Positions 12,480-23,214 of a stretch of 64,000 nucleotides of DNA are shown piece after piece (the stretch's first letter is position 1; each line of letters begins with the position of its first letter). Under the pieces are notes generated by a model, which was not told the origin of the DNA, did no database searches, and worked only from the letters and a program-made list of their open reading frames with translations. The position numbers and the translations under genes were made by a program. This DNA comes from Vandiemenella viatica (taxonomy: Eukaryota; Arthropoda; Insecta; Orthoptera; Morabidae), in NCBI GenBank assembly GCA_031002005.1, contig JARYHS010008074.1, forward strand, positions 12,160,924 to 12,224,923, read 5' to 3'.

Positions 12480-12745
12480 CGATGAAAAGAAATTTTGAAG
12501 GAGACATTTCTGACCAACGACTGCAGCCTTATCAATAAGGCCACCGCAAGGCTTGAAGTTTAACCACTACCTTGTGCTCCAGCACCGGAAGTTGAAGCCA
12601 GAAGACAAACGGTTAGCGCGCTCTTCGGGAGCTATATATAGGCGACAGTGATCCCAGCCTTGAAGAATGCCGCAAAATGATGGCCGAAACGTTAGGTATT
12701 CATAAATTGATGTGGTTCAACCCGGACAACAAAGATAACATCTCA
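12480..12745 (+). mobile_element. Penelope-like element 3' fragment with internal deletion
   Basis: Close to the Penelope copies at 23-25.7 kb. It has the EKEILKE-type start of the endonuclease linker, then jumps from a run ending AAACGG directly to the 3' untranslated part (GTTAGCGCGCTCTTCGGGAG), removing the GIY-YIG domain. The same AAACGG occurs at the corresponding place in the 25-kb copy, so the deletion may have used this microhomology. The 3' end near 12745 reads GGACAACAAAGATAACAT. Confidence 0.8.
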
Positions 12746-13642
12746 AGTAACTGATCATCGCGCAAATCAGGTACTGAAACAAATCACCAAGGGAAACGCT
12801 TAAAGATTTAACTAAAACCATGAAATAATGTAAAATTAAAGGTAAAAAGTAGTAGGTGATGAAATTACAGGAAAATAATTAATAGTAAAAGGAGATTATG
12901 AAGATGGAAGGGAAATTGTATTCAACATGATCCATCGGAACTGAATTAAATACGGAAAGATATAATCATATTGTGACTTGTCGAATTTCATAGGGTAACG
13001 TATAACAAATTTCGAGGAAAGTAGGGCTGATATTTCAGACAAAGACATGATAATAGTCTACATCTAATTTGGCAAATTATTAAGGAAGAAACGACGTCAC
13101 GGAAGGTTGTGATGAGGTTGATATACAACTAAGATTTCTCGGTACATTTCGAGGCATCACATTTTTAACATCGGCAATGTCAGCATCATGTAGTTATTTA
13201 CTAATACTTATTTTATAGCAGAAAAATCTTTGGAGGTAGTAATTAGATTGAATTTCAGCCTACACTAGAATGAAAACTATGCATGACAATATAGCAGGCG
13301 TCCTGTTTTACTATTTGATGTTACATTATAGGATTATTAATCATTCGAAATGTTGTCCTCAATTTGGCAGTCCAAATATAATTTCTATTTCACTTGCAGA
13401 ATACGAATTAATATCATTCAACTTCCGCTTTCATTTGTAGATTTCCTCGGAATTTTTTCGAGCTGTTGATTACCCCACGGCAAAAAACTCGTACTTACGT
13501 GCAGCTCCGTTAGTGTAATGTATATGCTGTGTGATGCCATGAGAGTCATGTTTCTGAAATCAATGTGGATGGAAGTCGATCTGTAGTAGTTTACATGATG
13601 CAACTAACATGGCGCTCAAAATGGATCTTAAATTACCCCCCC
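12746..13642 (+). repeat. Duplicated segment, copy 1 (Helitron-free)
   Basis: This flank of the Penelope fragment matches 25721-25798 plus 27243-28010 along its whole length, with small indels. At 12818-12819 (AAAACCA|TGAAAT) it holds the uninterrupted site into which the 25.8-kb copy took a Helitron. A short reverse-strand frame (13418-13603) recurs in the other copy (27786-27995) but matches no family I know. The segment runs into the gap. Confidence 0.85.
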
Positions 13643-14642
13643 NNNNNNNNNNNNNNNNNNNNNNNNNNNNNNNNNNNNNNNNNNNNNNNNNNNNNNNNNN
13701 NNNNNNNNNNNNNNNNNNNNNNNNNNNNNNNNNNNNNNNNNNNNNNNNNNNNNNNNNNNNNNNNNNNNNNNNNNNNNNNNNNNNNNNNNNNNNNNNNNNN
13801 NNNNNNNNNNNNNNNNNNNNNNNNNNNNNNNNNNNNNNNNNNNNNNNNNNNNNNNNNNNNNNNNNNNNNNNNNNNNNNNNNNNNNNNNNNNNNNNNNNNN
13901 NNNNNNNNNNNNNNNNNNNNNNNNNNNNNNNNNNNNNNNNNNNNNNNNNNNNNNNNNNNNNNNNNNNNNNNNNNNNNNNNNNNNNNNNNNNNNNNNNNNN
14001 NNNNNNNNNNNNNNNNNNNNNNNNNNNNNNNNNNNNNNNNNNNNNNNNNNNNNNNNNNNNNNNNNNNNNNNNNNNNNNNNNNNNNNNNNNNNNNNNNNNN
14101 NNNNNNNNNNNNNNNNNNNNNNNNNNNNNNNNNNNNNNNNNNNNNNNNNNNNNNNNNNNNNNNNNNNNNNNNNNNNNNNNNNNNNNNNNNNNNNNNNNNN
14201 NNNNNNNNNNNNNNNNNNNNNNNNNNNNNNNNNNNNNNNNNNNNNNNNNNNNNNNNNNNNNNNNNNNNNNNNNNNNNNNNNNNNNNNNNNNNNNNNNNNN
14301 NNNNNNNNNNNNNNNNNNNNNNNNNNNNNNNNNNNNNNNNNNNNNNNNNNNNNNNNNNNNNNNNNNNNNNNNNNNNNNNNNNNNNNNNNNNNNNNNNNNN
14401 NNNNNNNNNNNNNNNNNNNNNNNNNNNNNNNNNNNNNNNNNNNNNNNNNNNNNNNNNNNNNNNNNNNNNNNNNNNNNNNNNNNNNNNNNNNNNNNNNNNN
14501 NNNNNNNNNNNNNNNNNNNNNNNNNNNNNNNNNNNNNNNNNNNNNNNNNNNNNNNNNNNNNNNNNNNNNNNNNNNNNNNNNNNNNNNNNNNNNNNNNNNN
14601 NNNNNNNNNNNNNNNNNNNNNNNNNNNNNNNNNNNNNNNNNN
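13643..14642. other. Scaffold gap (1000 N)
   Basis: Exactly 1000 Ns, a fixed-size gap. Long open frames crossing it are artefacts. Confidence 1.
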
Positions 14643-15144
14643 GATGCTTGGACGGGAATTCGAACCGACGTCCTCCTGAATGCATTTATTATTGTAACTG
14701 TAATAAGACTGGACGAGCCTTTCCTTCATCCTCACGGCAATGGGTACGTTTCTCGACCCAACCAACCTTTACTTGGTGGTACGTGCATATTGAGTGAAAC
14801 GTTGCCGCATCTGATTTTGGTGGCAACCGTGCTAGTCTGAATGCATTTTTTGGGCAGATTTCTTAATCATTTCATATCTGAGCCTTCCAATGTTCCACAA
14901 GCAATTTTTCCGTACCGTTCCAAGATGATCTGTTCCCCTGCGTGTTCTCCAAACGTTCTCTGGAGGCTAGAGTTCTGAGAAGTTTTCAACCCATTAAAAC
15001 GGAAAAGAAATGGATTTAAGACTAATTTTTGACTCATTATGACTTAATTTTGACTGCATAAATAAACTTTGTGTCATAACATTATGTTTTTAGTTTTGCA
15101 AATCCATTTTTCAAACTGGTACAAATACCATCAGGTAATAGAAC
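14643..15144. other. No recognised gene
   Basis: About 500 bp after the gap with no domain or repeat recognised. Confidence 0.5.
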
Positions 15145-15470
15145 GAAATGGTAGCTCAGTGGTTAAGGTATCTGACTGAAGATCGAAATCCCGTTCTCAG
15201 CAGTAATTTTCGAAGGCCATTAACCCGAGCTTTACCTCTGCCACAGCTTGCTGTGTAATATGAAGTAAGCCAGAACGATTCTATGGTTTGGATTAAACCT
15301 TAAGCTGTAGGTTCCCTATATGCGGTACTAGTACTTGGTCAGGTTAGATAGCCACAAGAAGCGCACTGCGCGGCCTATCCATAACACTGTAACCTGGCGG
15401 CCGAACAATCCTTCGGGATCTCCCGGCCAACAATGCTATATGATTATTGAATGGACCATCAGTAATCAAA
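15145..15470 (+). repeat. tRNA-derived SINE candidate
   Basis: An A-box-like TGGTAGCTCAGTGGTTAAGG at 15150 is followed about 30 nt later by a B-box-like GATCGAAATCC at 15181: the spacing of a pol III tRNA promoter. The tRNA-like head does not fold as a full tRNA and continues into unrelated sequence, as in SINEs. The 3' limit is uncertain and no target duplication was identified. Confidence 0.5.
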
Positions 15471-15919
15471 GTATAGTACATATATATACTATGTCATACA
15501 GAAATACATATATATCGGTTATATATACAGGGGTTTCAGGTCATTTTGAGCTGCAAAGTAGGTAAAAACCCAACTTTTAGGAAAAGTGTGAAATTTGGCT
15601 GATTTTAAAAGAACTGTAGCTCGCTTAATTTTGAGTTTAGAAAAAAGTTTGTGATACGAAAGTTGTAGGAAATTGTGTCCTCTTTCAAATTGAAAATAGA
15701 ATATTTCTTGATAGGACTTATCAGGAAGGAGTTATAGACGAACAACTGAAAAAGTACCCAAATTTTGATGTTTTTTGGCCACAGAAAATTGTGCCGAGGG
15801 TGTTGGAGGTCGAAAACTTGGTTTCTGCATACTCTCACCAATATATACAAGATAAGAAAAAAAAAATCTTCTACGTGATGTGATGTTTGTGAGACCCACT
15901 TTTTACGACCCCGTTACTG
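15471..15919. other. Unassigned repeat-like sequence
   Basis: Begins near an ATATATACAGGGGTTTCAGG junction. A/T-rich with no coding signal; may be part of the hAT body or another insertion. Confidence 0.35.
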
Positions 15920-16310
15920 GACTAGGTGATTTCGAGAAGGTTTCGAACAAACCCTTTTTTATGCGATGTTGAAGATGTACCCAGTAATTTACAAATGAAT
16001 GTGATTGAACTTCAATCCAATGGGAGTCTAAAAATCGCCTTTTACGAGATGAATGATTTGGTCAAATTTTATGGTAGCTTGCCGTCTGATTTTGTCTAAT
16101 TGAAAAAGATTGCTCAGCAATTTATTTCAATTTTGGAACCACTTATTTATGCGAGCAAACTTTTTCAGTCGTCAATTATCGAAAAAATAAATACGCTTCT
16201 CGTCTCACAGATGAGCATTTGAGAGATATATTACGTATTTCAACTTCTAACATGAAAGCTGGCATACAGAAAATAGCCAGTCAAATACAACCTCAAACGT
16301 CACACTGAAT
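15920..16310 (+). pseudogene. hAT transposase C-terminus (Charlie/ZBED type)
   Basis: In two adjoining frames: GDFEKVSNKPFLCDVEDV, LQMNVIELQSNGSLK, VKFYGSLPSDFV, a stop, then the hAT dimerisation motif YLCEQTFSVVNYRKNKYAS and LTDEHLRDILRISTSN. These match the C-terminal end of Charlie-type transposases of the GTF2IRD2/ZBED group. The catalytic N-terminal half is missing. Confidence 0.85.
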
Positions 16311-16505
16311 TTAGTATGTAAGATCAATTTTGTAACTTTTCTTCATTTGTATCCTCATTTGTATTAATAAAATTTGAAAACTGAGTTTTCGCATTTTTAC
16401 TATGTATGTGCGGCCCCGCCTTTACTTTGTTTTGCCACCTTGTGGCCCTTGCCTGCTAAAAAGTTGCCGACCACTGGTCTAAATAATTGATAAACATTTG
16501 GATAT

Positions 16506-17258
16506 TTATTTTAGTGATTGCAGGAAGCGCCTGAAAACTGCTTTACCTGACAACATTCCGCACGGCAACTGATTATACAAATATAACCCCCATTGGGTGT
16601 TCAAAAAATCACTTTCTTTCTTTCGCCGTAGAATGGAATCTGCTGGTATGAGTCGTTCAAGTCTATCTTCTTGAATAACTGATCTTAGCACTGTGGCCAC
16701 TATTGCCGCGTCTCGGACCATAAAACCAAACGCCGTAACTGTGTCTACGTCAAAAACGATCACTGAGGCAAATCTGTTCAGTGGTACCAAACCTATCTGC
16801 CTTTTTGCTCCCTTATAAGCTACTGACTGTAGTACTTCAGATTTTGTCTCCGCCATAACCAAACAACTTTGTCTCTCGTGTACGGCAACAGGACGAAGCA
16901 AGTCGCGTATAGACTTCTAGGTTGATAGGACTCGCCGTTGCTCCTGTACCCAGCTGGAATCGTACGACACTGTTCAATAGCTCGATCCAAACATTGTTTC
17001 CGATTCCTTGTTGCAGTACTGTGTTGACCAACATTCTCTCATCTTTTTTCTGCGTTTCGCTTTTCTGCTTCCCTCTGCATACTGCTCGGAAATTCCTACC
17101 CTGCCACAGCTGAAACACCGTGTCGATTTGAATCCACAAAGTCCAGCATATTGGAATATTCCACAACGCTTGGATTGTCGTCGAATGGTTCTAACTAAGC
17201 TCTTTTCCGGCATCCTGGGGGCTATAATTGGCATAAATTCACTTCCACCTTCTTTAAA
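16506..17258 (-). pseudogene. Gypsy retrotransposon: zinc knuckle, protease, RT fragment
   Basis: Reverse-strand Gypsy pol relic. In order: a degraded zinc knuckle (RCFSCGRVGISEQY), a retropepsin (FQLGTGATASPINLEVYTRL; the usual DTGA is GTGA, so the catalytic Asp is lost), a YGGDKI strand, then DVDTVTAFGFMVRD. After a deletion the frame ends in an RT block, NTQWGLYLYNQLPCGM (cf. NTHRGLFRFNRLPFGI). It is truncated near the end of the hAT element. Confidence 0.82.
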
Positions 17259-17577
17259 GCGGGGTTTAGACGACCGGACCGGATCTGAAAAAAACGGGCC
17301 CGATAAAACGGTCACCCGATATAGGGTTCCCCCACCACTCTACCAGATTTTCCCTTGGTCGATCGTTACACGACCAGTTATCCGGTCCGAGGTCCCCGGT
17401 CCGTTTTTTCTTCCGAAACTGTCTATGTCAGCTCTCACAGATTGTTGGTGTGCATATTGTCACGCCCAGATTTTCAGATTCTCATGTTCAATTCCTCATG
17501 TTTTCTAACTTTTTTTAAGATCTTTTAAGGTCGCAGACGGCATAATGTTTCTGTACATTTATAGAAGAGCTTCATAG

Positions 17578-18868
17578 GCCGGCATTACACTGTAAAAGAT
17601 CTTTGATAAAATATATTTTATCAAATATTTTACAGTGTAATGTTTTATAAAATTTCTTTTATAAATTGTAAGACGTTGGCATTACATTTTATAAAAGATT
17701 TCAGCACCCTGCAAACGTAAAAAAAGAAAATGGCACAAGGGACGTTACCAAAGTTGGGTATTACTGCCAAATCCACGAAAATCTGTATTTATATATATAT
17801 TTTTTTAATTTTAATTTAATTGCAGTGGAGCAATTTCCCTACACACCCAACTTCCCCCTATCCTGCACCCACCTACATTTGCCCTCTACAAATTTTAACT
17901 TTAAATTCTTTTAACATTTTCTGTAAGTTATTCATCATTCCCCTTGGTAACTCATTCCAATCCCTGACAACCTTACCTAAAAAAAAAAATCTTCCCACAC
18001 TCTTGTGCCTGAAATCGAGTGCCAGCTTGTGGTCATGGTCATCTTTTCCCTTCCTTGCACTACTTTTCATACCTACTGCAATATCTTTCCATGCCTCGTC
18101 GCCAGTATACGCCCTGTACACTCCCATGACCCTCCTCATCCTCCTCCTGTCTTGGGTATGAACAGAAGGAAATGTAAAGTCAGAAACATGTAGACTATAC
18201 GATTAGGAAAAAAAAGGTGAATACTTACGCAAAGTTAATTAGTGCTATGATAGAAGGCTGTACTGTAAAAGACGTAAAAAAGAAAATTAATGTGTTAAGA
18301 AACTAGTATTTGGCAGGTTTCTGGAATACAGTAATAACAGACGGAATGCGCAGACCAGGGCGTGTGCTATATTGCAGAATGGTGTAGATCCGCCACCAGC
18401 AATCGAGTAAAACCCATGGCACATACACCGTAAAAATAAACACCCAATGGTATACATGGAGATATAATTCTGATGTAGAAATTTATGGAAATGTTTTGGT
18501 AAGAATTTATTGGACCTATTCTTCAGCATCGACCATAACTTTTATAATTTGCCATGTCCTCACATTGCAGCTCTTTCACTAAACTTTGATGAACTCCTAT
18601 CATATCAAGTCTCGTAATCCACGGTATAACCTACATATGTTTACTTCTCTTCTTTATTTTCAATAAAATGCATATTGTGACAGTTGCACTAACTGCGTCT
18701 GCAAAAGCTTTCAGGTTTACTTCATTCATTTCAGAGAACTATGACGAAAAATTTTATATAGTGTAATGGGACTGAAAAAATATCATAAAATATCTTTGAT
18801 AAAAGAAATATGATAAAATGTTTTATAAAAGATCTTGGATAAAGATCTTTTACAGTGTAATGCCGGCC
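17578..18868. mobile_element. Nested TIR element
   Basis: Inverted ends GGCCGGCATTACACTGTAAA (left) and its near-perfect complement TTTTACAGTGTAATGCCGGCC (right). Each end is followed by repeated TTTTATAAAAGATCTT-like blocks. It carries a LINE 3' fragment inside (17815-18165), but no transposase and no obvious target duplication. It lies within the larger element that splits the Gypsy copy. Confidence 0.65.
17815..18165 (-). pseudogene. LINE-A 3' end (C-terminus of RT ORF)
   Basis: The translation RVMGVYRAYTGDEAWKDI, DHDHKLALDFRHKSVGR and VVRDWNELPRGMMNNL is the C-terminal tail of a CR1/Jockey-group LINE. It is nearly the same as the copy at 37363-37690. The 3' end runs into repeats of the AATTAAATT type, the hallmark of this family in the window (here called LINE-A). 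Confidence 0.85.
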
Positions 18869-19249
18869 ATGCCCTTGCTGCCTACTAAGATCTTTATTAA
18901 AATACAGTTCGTTGCTTGGGTCCCATAAATGTTTTAAAGATTTGAGAACCTCAAGCATTTTGGTAATACATTATTTTTCTCGGTATCTATTTCCTTTTCC
19001 ATTGCTGAATAAATAATCAATATGTGAAAGTGAACAAACACACCACAACACATTAAACAAATAAGCCCGCGACAAAGAATAACAATGATGTGGAGGGGGG
19101 GGGGGTCAAGTGCAGTTGTAAGTGTGGAGAGGTGGGAGGACCCGATATTGGGAGTATTTTTGACCCGATCCCCCGATCACGTCGCCCCGCCCACATCTGG
19201 TCCGGTGCTGCCTTTACACGTCACGTATTCTCAGGTCCGGTCCGGCTTA

Positions 19250-20040
19250 ACCTGGAAGAGGTCAACTACTGCCGCCAAGTGGTTGGACGTCCGCGTCATA
19301 ACTTCATTGTAAGAGACAGTTTTAATGACCTCCTCCAACGGGAAATCGCTTCTCTTTAATCCATCGCTGCAAACATCTTTCAGGATGTGAATTTCTAACA
19401 TATCCTTAAACAACGGGGCTGCATAGATCAACACGCAATCTTTTTATAGCATCGAAAATTGCAAGCTCTGGCCAAACCTTCATCTCGGTCTGCCTTTACA
19501 GGTGAGGGCGACCTGGCTTCATGAGACTCTGAAAGAAATCTGGCTGCGATTGCGTGCGACATTTCGTGATAGTCTCTTGTTAAGCATTCCTTCAGCTAGA
19601 TATGCAATATCCGCTTTCGGGCTACGCTTCTAGGGTAGGTCGCATACTTGCGACACTACATTTCTTAAGACGATGGCCTTCTTGACAGATAAGCTCTCTA
19701 CAATATAACATAGAAATTGTTGTTCTAAATAGGCCACTTGTTTACCAACATACTTGCCGAATGGTGGAGGTAGAGCCAGTCGCGTAGTTGCTGTACCATC
19801 TTGGTCGCCTCTCATCATATGGGACTGCTGTAGTTTCCGCTGCTGTTTCTGCTGGTCCTACTGACACTGTTGTTGCGGAATCAAAGCTTGTTGTGAATAC
19901 TATTGCTCCTGCTGTTTGTTCGGCAGCTGCAGATGCGAATCTTGCTATTGAAGAGACCAATACGCCTTCCTCAACGTGCTAATGTCTTCCTTTCTAGCCG
20001 TTTTTCGATGGAGTCCATATATTTTTCCAGTTTACAGTTT
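19250..20040 (-). pseudogene. Gypsy retrotransposon gag
   Basis: Upstream half of the same Gypsy copy. The block LPPPFGKYVGKQVAYLEQQF followed by VCDLP resembles the insect Gypsy gag N-terminal domain (usual form LPPFWPENPxLWFxQVEAQF). Frameshifts follow. It continues downstream (19231-19434 frame) into the sequence interrupted at 19250. A methionine near 20010 is a possible gag start, about 80 bp from the LTR. Confidence 0.65.
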
Positions 20041-20089
20041 TTCCCGTACACCGCGCACCACACGGTGGCTAGCCAACTCATCGCCATAA

Positions 20090-20282
20090 TGTTGTCTTCG
20101 AGACTGGAGCGAGATGCCGACAGCGAGTAACACAGTTCACAGTAACTTTATTACAACATCCATCCATAATGTACTACATGTAGTTACAATCCAACGAAAC
20201 CGAATACAATAGCCAATCTTGTAGCACAGAACAGCTTATCAGTCGCCTAATCGGCACTGGACATTGTGTAGAGTACATAACA
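20090..20282 (-). repeat. Gypsy LTR (5' LTR of the reverse-strand copy)
   Basis: A 193-bp block that starts TGTTGTCTTC and ends GTACATAACA (TG...CA on both strands). On the reverse strand it carries AATAAAG in its second half and is followed by TTATGGCGATGAG, the sequence that commonly follows insect Gypsy LTRs. The matching 3' LTR is absent; the element is truncated at about 16.5 kb. Confidence 0.6.
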
Positions 20283-20299
20283 TCTGGTACAGAAGCCAT

Positions 20300-20890
20300 G
20301 GTACAAAGCGCGGATCTAAGAGCCATCATCACGGACTACGGCAGCAGCAGCACAACCGAACGATAAACGAAAAAAATTTGTAAAAAGGCCTGGTATGGAC
20401 CCTCGCACAATTAACTGATCACCCAAACATATACGGAACCATCTCACTTTCGTTTAAAGTTCGCTGTATCGTATGCTGGTTGTATTGATTAATTTTGTTA
20501 ATGGGAATCCTTTTTAATAAATTAATCAATTTTTAATTATTCAATTGTTCCAATTTTTATTTGTTGAAGGGTATATATTTGAATCAGTTTCAGTCATAAG
20601 TAATGGGAAATGTATTTTTTATTATTTATGTTGTGGTGCAGAAACACAATAAAATTACATCATTGTGCACAATATTCAATATCAATAGTAAATGTTTCTA
20701 GTATGTAGTTTATTGGGAAATAGTGTTTTTCAACGAATCTGATTAATTTTCTCTGTTTACCTCTTGTATTTTTAATGTGAAATCTAATATGTGAATTCTA
20801 ATATTATATTAATAATAAAATTAAATACAAACTCCGGGGTAAACGAAAAGTAGTACAATTTCAACGTAAAACTCAGTGGCCAATTTGCAA
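20300..20890. other. No recognised gene
   Basis: AT-rich, no domain or repeat boundary recognised. Confidence 0.5.
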
Positions 20891-20894
20891 CTTG

Positions 20895-21700
20895 TTTCGG
20901 ATGGAATAAACAAGTACGGCCAAGTTCTAGTGTAGCAGTAGATATCTCCAAAGTATCTTCCAGAATTGGAGTGGAATGAAAAGTATCTTGCTGGATGGAG
21001 AAATTCTTAAAAGGCAAAAAGCATAGAGTTGGAGTAGGAAATGCAGTAACAAAAGAAGTAAAAGTGAAAATGGTAGTGTACTGAGATCTGCATGTATGTA
21101 GGAAAATATCGTCAGCATATCTAGACGAAAAAGAAAATGAATGCCAAGAAGAGTCAGCTTACTAGACACACCGATAAAAAGAATAAAGATATTTTTCATT
21201 ATTGGGCTCGGTAGAAGACCTTAAATGAAAATATATTGGCATGAAATTTGGTAGTAAACTAACTGGGCAGGTGGTAAGGAGATGTTTCATTTATTTGAAG
21301 GGGAGATGATGAGATTCAACAGGGAAGTGAGGGTAAACTTTCAAACCATTGCTTGAATGTGGGTGTGTAATATCCGATCCACATTTTGGTTATCAAATAT
21401 AAGAGTTGTAGGAACTGCAAAGGATAGTTGCCAGATTTGTGGAAATTACCGCGATACACATTCAGTAAATGATTTCATTAAGGAGTTGGATTGTGGTTCA
21501 CTGGATGACAGGAAGCGGGTGAAGACAGTTGGGAGTGTATAAGGCGTATGTTGGTATTGGGATTAGAATGAATGTTGGTAAAGGAATTAGGAGTTTCTAT
21601 GGAAAGGTAGAGGTGACCAATAACCTGAAACTAGATTTGGGGCGTAAGGGAGTGGGAAGATTTTCTTTTGAAGGTAAGTTGTGATTCTTAGAGAGAGTTA
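20895..21700 (+). pseudogene. LINE-A copy, decayed
   Basis: Homologous to the copy at 35943-37730. It has the palm segment VGVGNAVTKEVKVKMVV (compare VTVGNAVSKEVKVIMGV), then a deletion over the FADD box. It then has the STFWLSNI..L/IVARF segment (cf. DPHFEYQIQEF) and the C-terminal GVGRFSFEG. Multiple stops. Confidence 0.75.
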
Positions 21701-23200
21701 CACCTGGTATCACACTGGCAGGGATAGGATCGTCATCGGAGCTACCTCCTACCACCCCATACTGAGTACCTTTCCTTCTGCCAGTAAAAGCATAACGTCT
21801 AGACGAGGCCTGCGGTGCTTCCCCTCACCTTACCACTCTCGTTTGTGAAGCTACCCTCCCAAAGATTGAAGCGTCCCCGTTGGGGTCACTAACGTGACAC
21901 CCTTACCGCATGTCTTATACTGCTGTCGAGACCCGTTACACTTATCGTGTGACTCGCTAGCCACCAGCAGCAGCTTTAGGACATTTTAACAAACACCGAA
22001 TAAATCGCAGCCCCTGTCGGAGCCGTCGCCGAATGCAATGCAATCGAATTACAGCTTTCACACGTAGCGCGGCACCAGCAAATGCAGCCGATGTTGAACT
22101 CGATTAGTCAGACGCCTACCCGATCGCCGGCCCTTACCTTACTCAGGTGCCGCGATGGAGATATGATCTAACCTAAGTCACAATACTTTATTTATAATTT
22201 TGTGAGCTGGTGGAGAGTAAACCGTGTTTCCGGGATTAAATAGCCGACTATCTCTCGGAAAGCGAATAGAAACTCCTTCATAGGTACCTCACAGTTAACA
22301 GAGGATGTAACCAGTAATTTCTATTTATCAAATATTTTCTGAACTTCCTTCTAAGATATAAAAATCCAATGAGATAAAGTTTGTTGAATTCTTCCCACAT
22401 ATTTCTTCCACCAAAGCTAAAAACCTCTTGAAAAAAGGTTGGCGACAACTCCGGGTTTGCCACTATGTGTGAAAACGCCCCCAAGGGTAAGAGCCGTGCG
22501 GTCTGCTGATTCTAGGACCGTCATACTAAGCGACGCGCCCTAGTATGGGAAGCCGCGTATTCAGTGACGATACGTTCGGTCGGCTGGCGTGGTGAAACAT
22601 GCTGGTACCACAGAGAGGCTTTGCTATACGGCCAGGTTTTGGAAGGGTCTTCGGCCTGGTTTGTGGCGGGCGCCGCCTCCACGCGGTTCCGTGGGCACCC
22701 ATAAGGGGTGGCGAAAGGCGCCTTGCCTCACCGTCCCTGCTGTGATGGCGGGTAGTTCGGAAGGGCCAATTGCGAGGCGGAGGCGTATTGAAGTGGTAAG
22801 GTACTGTGGTGTGGTAGGGGTGGCAGTTTGATGGTTCGGCCCTGTTGCTGCACTAATGCCTCAACCCGGTCGGTGGACCAAACATCTGTACTCGTGTCAT
22901 TCTGCCCTACGCGGACGCACTATAGGACGACCCAACAGGGCTCGCGATCCCATAAACAATAATGCTTTGTTCTCCTGTTAACAAGGATTCCCTTCTAGCG
23001 CTTGAATAGACGTCGCCGAGGTCACTTACCCTACAGCACATCTACTGACAGCTTACTGACAAGCAACCCGTTGCCCAATACTTTGGATTGGATAGTTGTC
23101 CATAAATTTAACTTCTTTAAGCATAGACGCCGTGCGGTCTGTCGCGATACTGGCGCGCACCGCCATCTCAAGTGACTGAGTGCGCAGACTTACGCGGTCG
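21701..23200. other. GC-rich unassigned region
   Basis: No coding domain found. From about 22480 to 23040 the sequence is clearly richer in G+C and CpG than its surroundings (e.g. GGCGGGCGCCGCCTCC). An open frame at 22589-22831 follows from this composition and has no recognisable domain. Confidence 0.4.
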
Positions 23201-23214
23201 TTGTCAATGTTATC

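Larger units (their letters stand above)
11800..16476 (+). mobile_element. hAT (Charlie/ZBED type) element, much interrupted
   Basis: Left end CAGGGGTAGTCAAGC and right end, reverse-complemented, CAGTGGTCGGCAAC, match the hAT terminal pattern. Flanks TGCTAAAC and GTCTAAAT share 5 of 8 bases, consistent with a decayed 8-bp duplication of hAT type (nTCTAGAn). The transposase C-terminus lies just inside the right end (15920-16310). The 4.7-kb span is inflated by a Penelope fragment, a duplicated segment, a scaffold gap and a SINE-like unit, so the ends could belong to two different copies. Confidence 0.6.
17260..19250. mobile_element. DNA element splitting the Gypsy copy
   Basis: The Gypsy gag reading stops at about 17258 and resumes at about 19250. 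The intervening block has inverted ends: CCGGACCGGATCTGA (17274-17288) against TCAGGTCCGGTCCGG (19231-19245). The ends are GC-rich in an AT-rich region, and the left end carries a further self-complementary stretch up to about 17420. No transposase was found, and boundaries are good to about 10 bp. Confidence 0.6.

Noticed and set aside
13418..13603. Short reverse frame shared by both duplicated segments as a conserved gene
   Set aside because: Conservation is explained by the DNA duplication itself; no substitution pattern favouring protein was evident by eye.
13560..14797. Long open frames on both strands across the first gap
   Set aside because: Made almost wholly of N; no stop can appear, so they mean nothing. 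The same applies to the frames across 62508-63726.
15150..15192. Functional tRNA gene
   Set aside because: A- and B-box-like sequences are present, but I cannot form acceptor and anticodon stems and the sequence continues into a SINE-like body.
17008..17508. 166-codon forward frame as a gene
   Set aside because: It lies opposite the Gypsy protease/gag reading and crosses an element boundary; a shadow frame.
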